DNA of 7,087 nucleotides from the NCBI GenBank assembly GCA_030608825.1, contig JAUWDL010000061.1, forward strand, positions 1-7,087, in the 5' to 3' direction. The stretch is from Gemmatimonadales bacterium (GTDB lineage Bacteria > Gemmatimonadota > Gemmatimonadetes > Palauibacterales > Palauibacteraceae). The notes beneath the pieces are model-generated. The model was not told where the DNA came from and did no database searches. It saw nothing but the letters and a program-made list of their open reading frames with translations. Positions 5,955 to 7,087 of the stretch are shown here, in pieces. Each line of letters begins with the position of its first letter. Position 1 is the stretch's first letter. The position numbers and the translations under genes were made by a program.

Positions 5955-6860
5955 GTGAGCGCGCGGACCGAGGGGCGCGTGCTCAGGAGCGCTGGCGGGG
6001 TGTATTCGGTGGATTGCGGCGATCGAATCCTCGACTGCGCGCTTCGCGGACGGTTGAAGCTGGGCGAGGAAAAGATCAACCCGGGAGACCGAGTGCTCCT
6101 GGAGCACCTCTCCGACGGGAGCTGCCGAATCGAGGCCCTCCTGCCCCGCAACACCAAGCTCTCACGGCGCGCCGTCGCGGGCAGCCGGGAGCAGGTGATC
6201 GTGGCGAACGTGGATCAGCTGGCCGCGGTCTTTGCGGTGGGGGAGCCCGCGCCCGACTTCAGGCTTCTGGATCGGTTTCTGGTGCTGGCGGAGCTGAACG
6301 ATCTCTCGGCCTTCATCGTCCTCAACAAGACCGACCTCCCAAGCGACGCTGGAACGATGGGCGCCTTCGACATCTACCGCGAGGCCGGCTACGACATCCT
6401 CCCGACGAGCGCCGAACGAGGCGACGGCGTCTCCGATCTCAGGCGCCGGCTCGGAGGTCACGCGACCGTCTTCGCCGGGCCTTCCGGCGTCGGCAAGTCC
6501 AGTCTCCTCAACCTCCTGCTTCCCGAGCATGAGCTGAAGGTCCGAGAGGTGAGCAGGAAGCGGGGCCGGGGAAGGCATACGACCGTCGGATCCACCTTCT
6601 ACCGGCTTCCGGACGGGGGATACGTCGCCGACACCCCGGGGCTGCAACTGCTGGTGCTCTGGGATCTGTCGCCGGACGAGCTCGCGGGTGCGTTTCCCGA
6701 GTTCAGCACGGCGATCGGCGGCTGCCGCTTCAACAACTGCCGGCACGTGAGCGAGCCGGATTGCGCCGTGCGGCGCCTCATCGAGGCCGGAGCGGCGAGC
6801 GAGGCGCGTTACGGCAGCTACCGAGCCCTGCTGGATGAGGCCAGGCAGGAAGGTTCGTGA
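5955..6860 (+). CDS. rsgA: Ribosome small-subunit-dependent GTPase RsgA
   Basis: This is a 301-residue protein from GTG 5955 to TGA 6858-6860. RsgA (YjeQ/YloQ) is a late 30S ribosome assembly factor whose GTP hydrolysis is triggered by the 30S subunit. Residues 1-70 form the N-terminal OB-fold (GRVLRSAGGVYSVD, LKLGEEKINPGDRVLLE). The GTPase is circularly permuted, with motifs in the order G4 NKTD (124-127), G5 TSA (151-153), G1 GPSGVGKS (175-182), G2 at T209/T210 (GRHTT) and G3 DTPG (226-229). The C-terminal zinc module has Cys257, Cys262, His264 and Cys270 (CRFNNCRHVSEPDC). All motifs are intact and the length is standard. It lies 19 bp after sufU and overlaps the next gene by 4 bp, so it is probably co-transcribed. 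A functional link to Fe-S assembly is not implied by the family. Confidence 0.96.
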   Translation: MSARTEGRVLRSAGGVYSVDCGDRILDCALRGRLKLGEEKINPGDRVLLEHLSDGSCRIEALLPRNTKLSRRAVAGSREQVIVANVDQLAAVFAVGEPAPDFRLLDRFLVLAELNDLSAFIVLNKTDLPSDAGTMGAFDIYREAGYDILPTSAERGDGVSDLRRRLGGHATVFAGPSGVGKSSLLNLLLPEHELKVREVSRKRGRGRHTTVGSTFYRLPDGGYVADTPGLQLLVLWDLSPDELAGAFPEFSTAIGGCRFNNCRHVSEPDCAVRRLIEAGAASEARYGSYRALLDEARQEGS

Positions 6861-7087
6861 GCGGGCGGAACGACTTCCCAGGATTTCTCCGGGACCGCTT
6901 CTCCGGATACGAGGCGCGACGCGCGGACCCACCGGAGGGCACAGCGCGAGCCGCCGTGGTGCTCGTGCTCAGGGCCGGCGAGATCGAGCCGGAAGCCCTC
7001 TTCGTCGTGCGGGCCACCCATGAGCGCGACCCATGGTCCGGGCACGTGGCACTCCCCGGCGGACGTGAAGAGCAGGTGGACCGTGAC
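6857..7087 (+). CDS. NUDIX hydrolase, CoA-pyrophosphatase-like, N-terminal fragment
   Basis: The frame starts at GTG 6857, overlapping the rsgA stop (GTGA), and stays open for 77 codons to the right edge, so the gene is cut. AGGAAGG at 6847-6853 could serve as ribosome binding site. Residues about 32-52 form the first beta strands (AAVVLVLRAGEIEPEALFVVRA). These are followed by THERDPWSGHVALPGGREEQVD, which matches the lead-in of CoA diphosphatase/NudL-type NUDIX proteins (R-x-DPWSGH-x-FPGG) and the first glycines of the NUDIX box. The catalytic REUXEE portion lies beyond the window. Such enzymes cleave nucleoside diphosphate-linked substrates, often CoA or its derivatives. The substrate cannot be fixed from this fragment. 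Confidence 0.85.
   Translation, partial: MSGRNDFPGFLRDRFSGYEARRADPPEGTARAAVVLVLRAGEIEPEALFVVRATHERDPWSGHVALPGGREEQVDRD

Noticed and set aside
1..7087. CRISPR arrays, tRNA or rRNA genes, insertion sequences or prophage elements
   Set aside because: No direct-repeat arrays, tRNA-like cloverleaf sequences, transposase motifs or terminal inverted repeats were seen. The window is filled by housekeeping-type genes.

Overview
The window is a high-GC bacterial chromosomal segment. Its core is an iron-sulfur (Fe-S) cluster assembly operon of the SUF type: sufB, sufD, a Rieske-type ferredoxin gene, sufS and sufU. The order sufB-sufD-Rieske-sufS-sufU, the 'CALLG' form of the SufU C-terminal motif, the frequent GTG/TTG starts and the GC bias all point to an Actinobacteriota-like genome, possibly a deep-branching class such as Thermoleophilia or Rubrobacteria. 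That placement rests on family knowledge and recall, not on a database search.

Layout. Positions 1-189 (+) are the C-terminal end of a 4Fe-4S protein that looks like NuoI of respiratory complex I. Converging on it, with an 18 bp gap, is a minus-strand gene (208-789) for a MarR-type winged-helix regulator with seven cysteines packed into its last 45 residues. The AT-rich divergent region 790-927 carries a near-perfect 23 bp inverted repeat over a -10-like box. From 928 rightward everything is on the + strand: sufB (TTG start), an 11 bp perfect stem-loop that includes the sufB stop codon, sufD, Rieske ferredoxin, sufS, sufU, rsgA (ribosome-assembly GTPase) and the start of a NUDIX hydrolase running off the right edge. 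Gaps from sufD to the NUDIX gene range from a 4 bp overlap to 27 bp, which suggests one long transcription unit.

How the genes fit together. SufS (PLP cysteine desulfurase) removes sulfur from cysteine and passes it to the zinc-bound thiolate of SufU. SufB and SufD form the scaffold, normally with the ATPase SufC. The Rieske protein is probably an electron donor or accessory. The divergent MarR protein may be the cluster- or metal-sensing repressor of the operon, a role played by unrelated SufR or IscR proteins elsewhere.

Points that stand out: (1) the cysteine-rich MarR regulator facing suf, (2) the operator-like dyad, (3) no sufC anywhere in the window although its usual slots are visible, and (4) the strong hairpin between sufB and sufD. 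The remaining genes look ordinary and intact.
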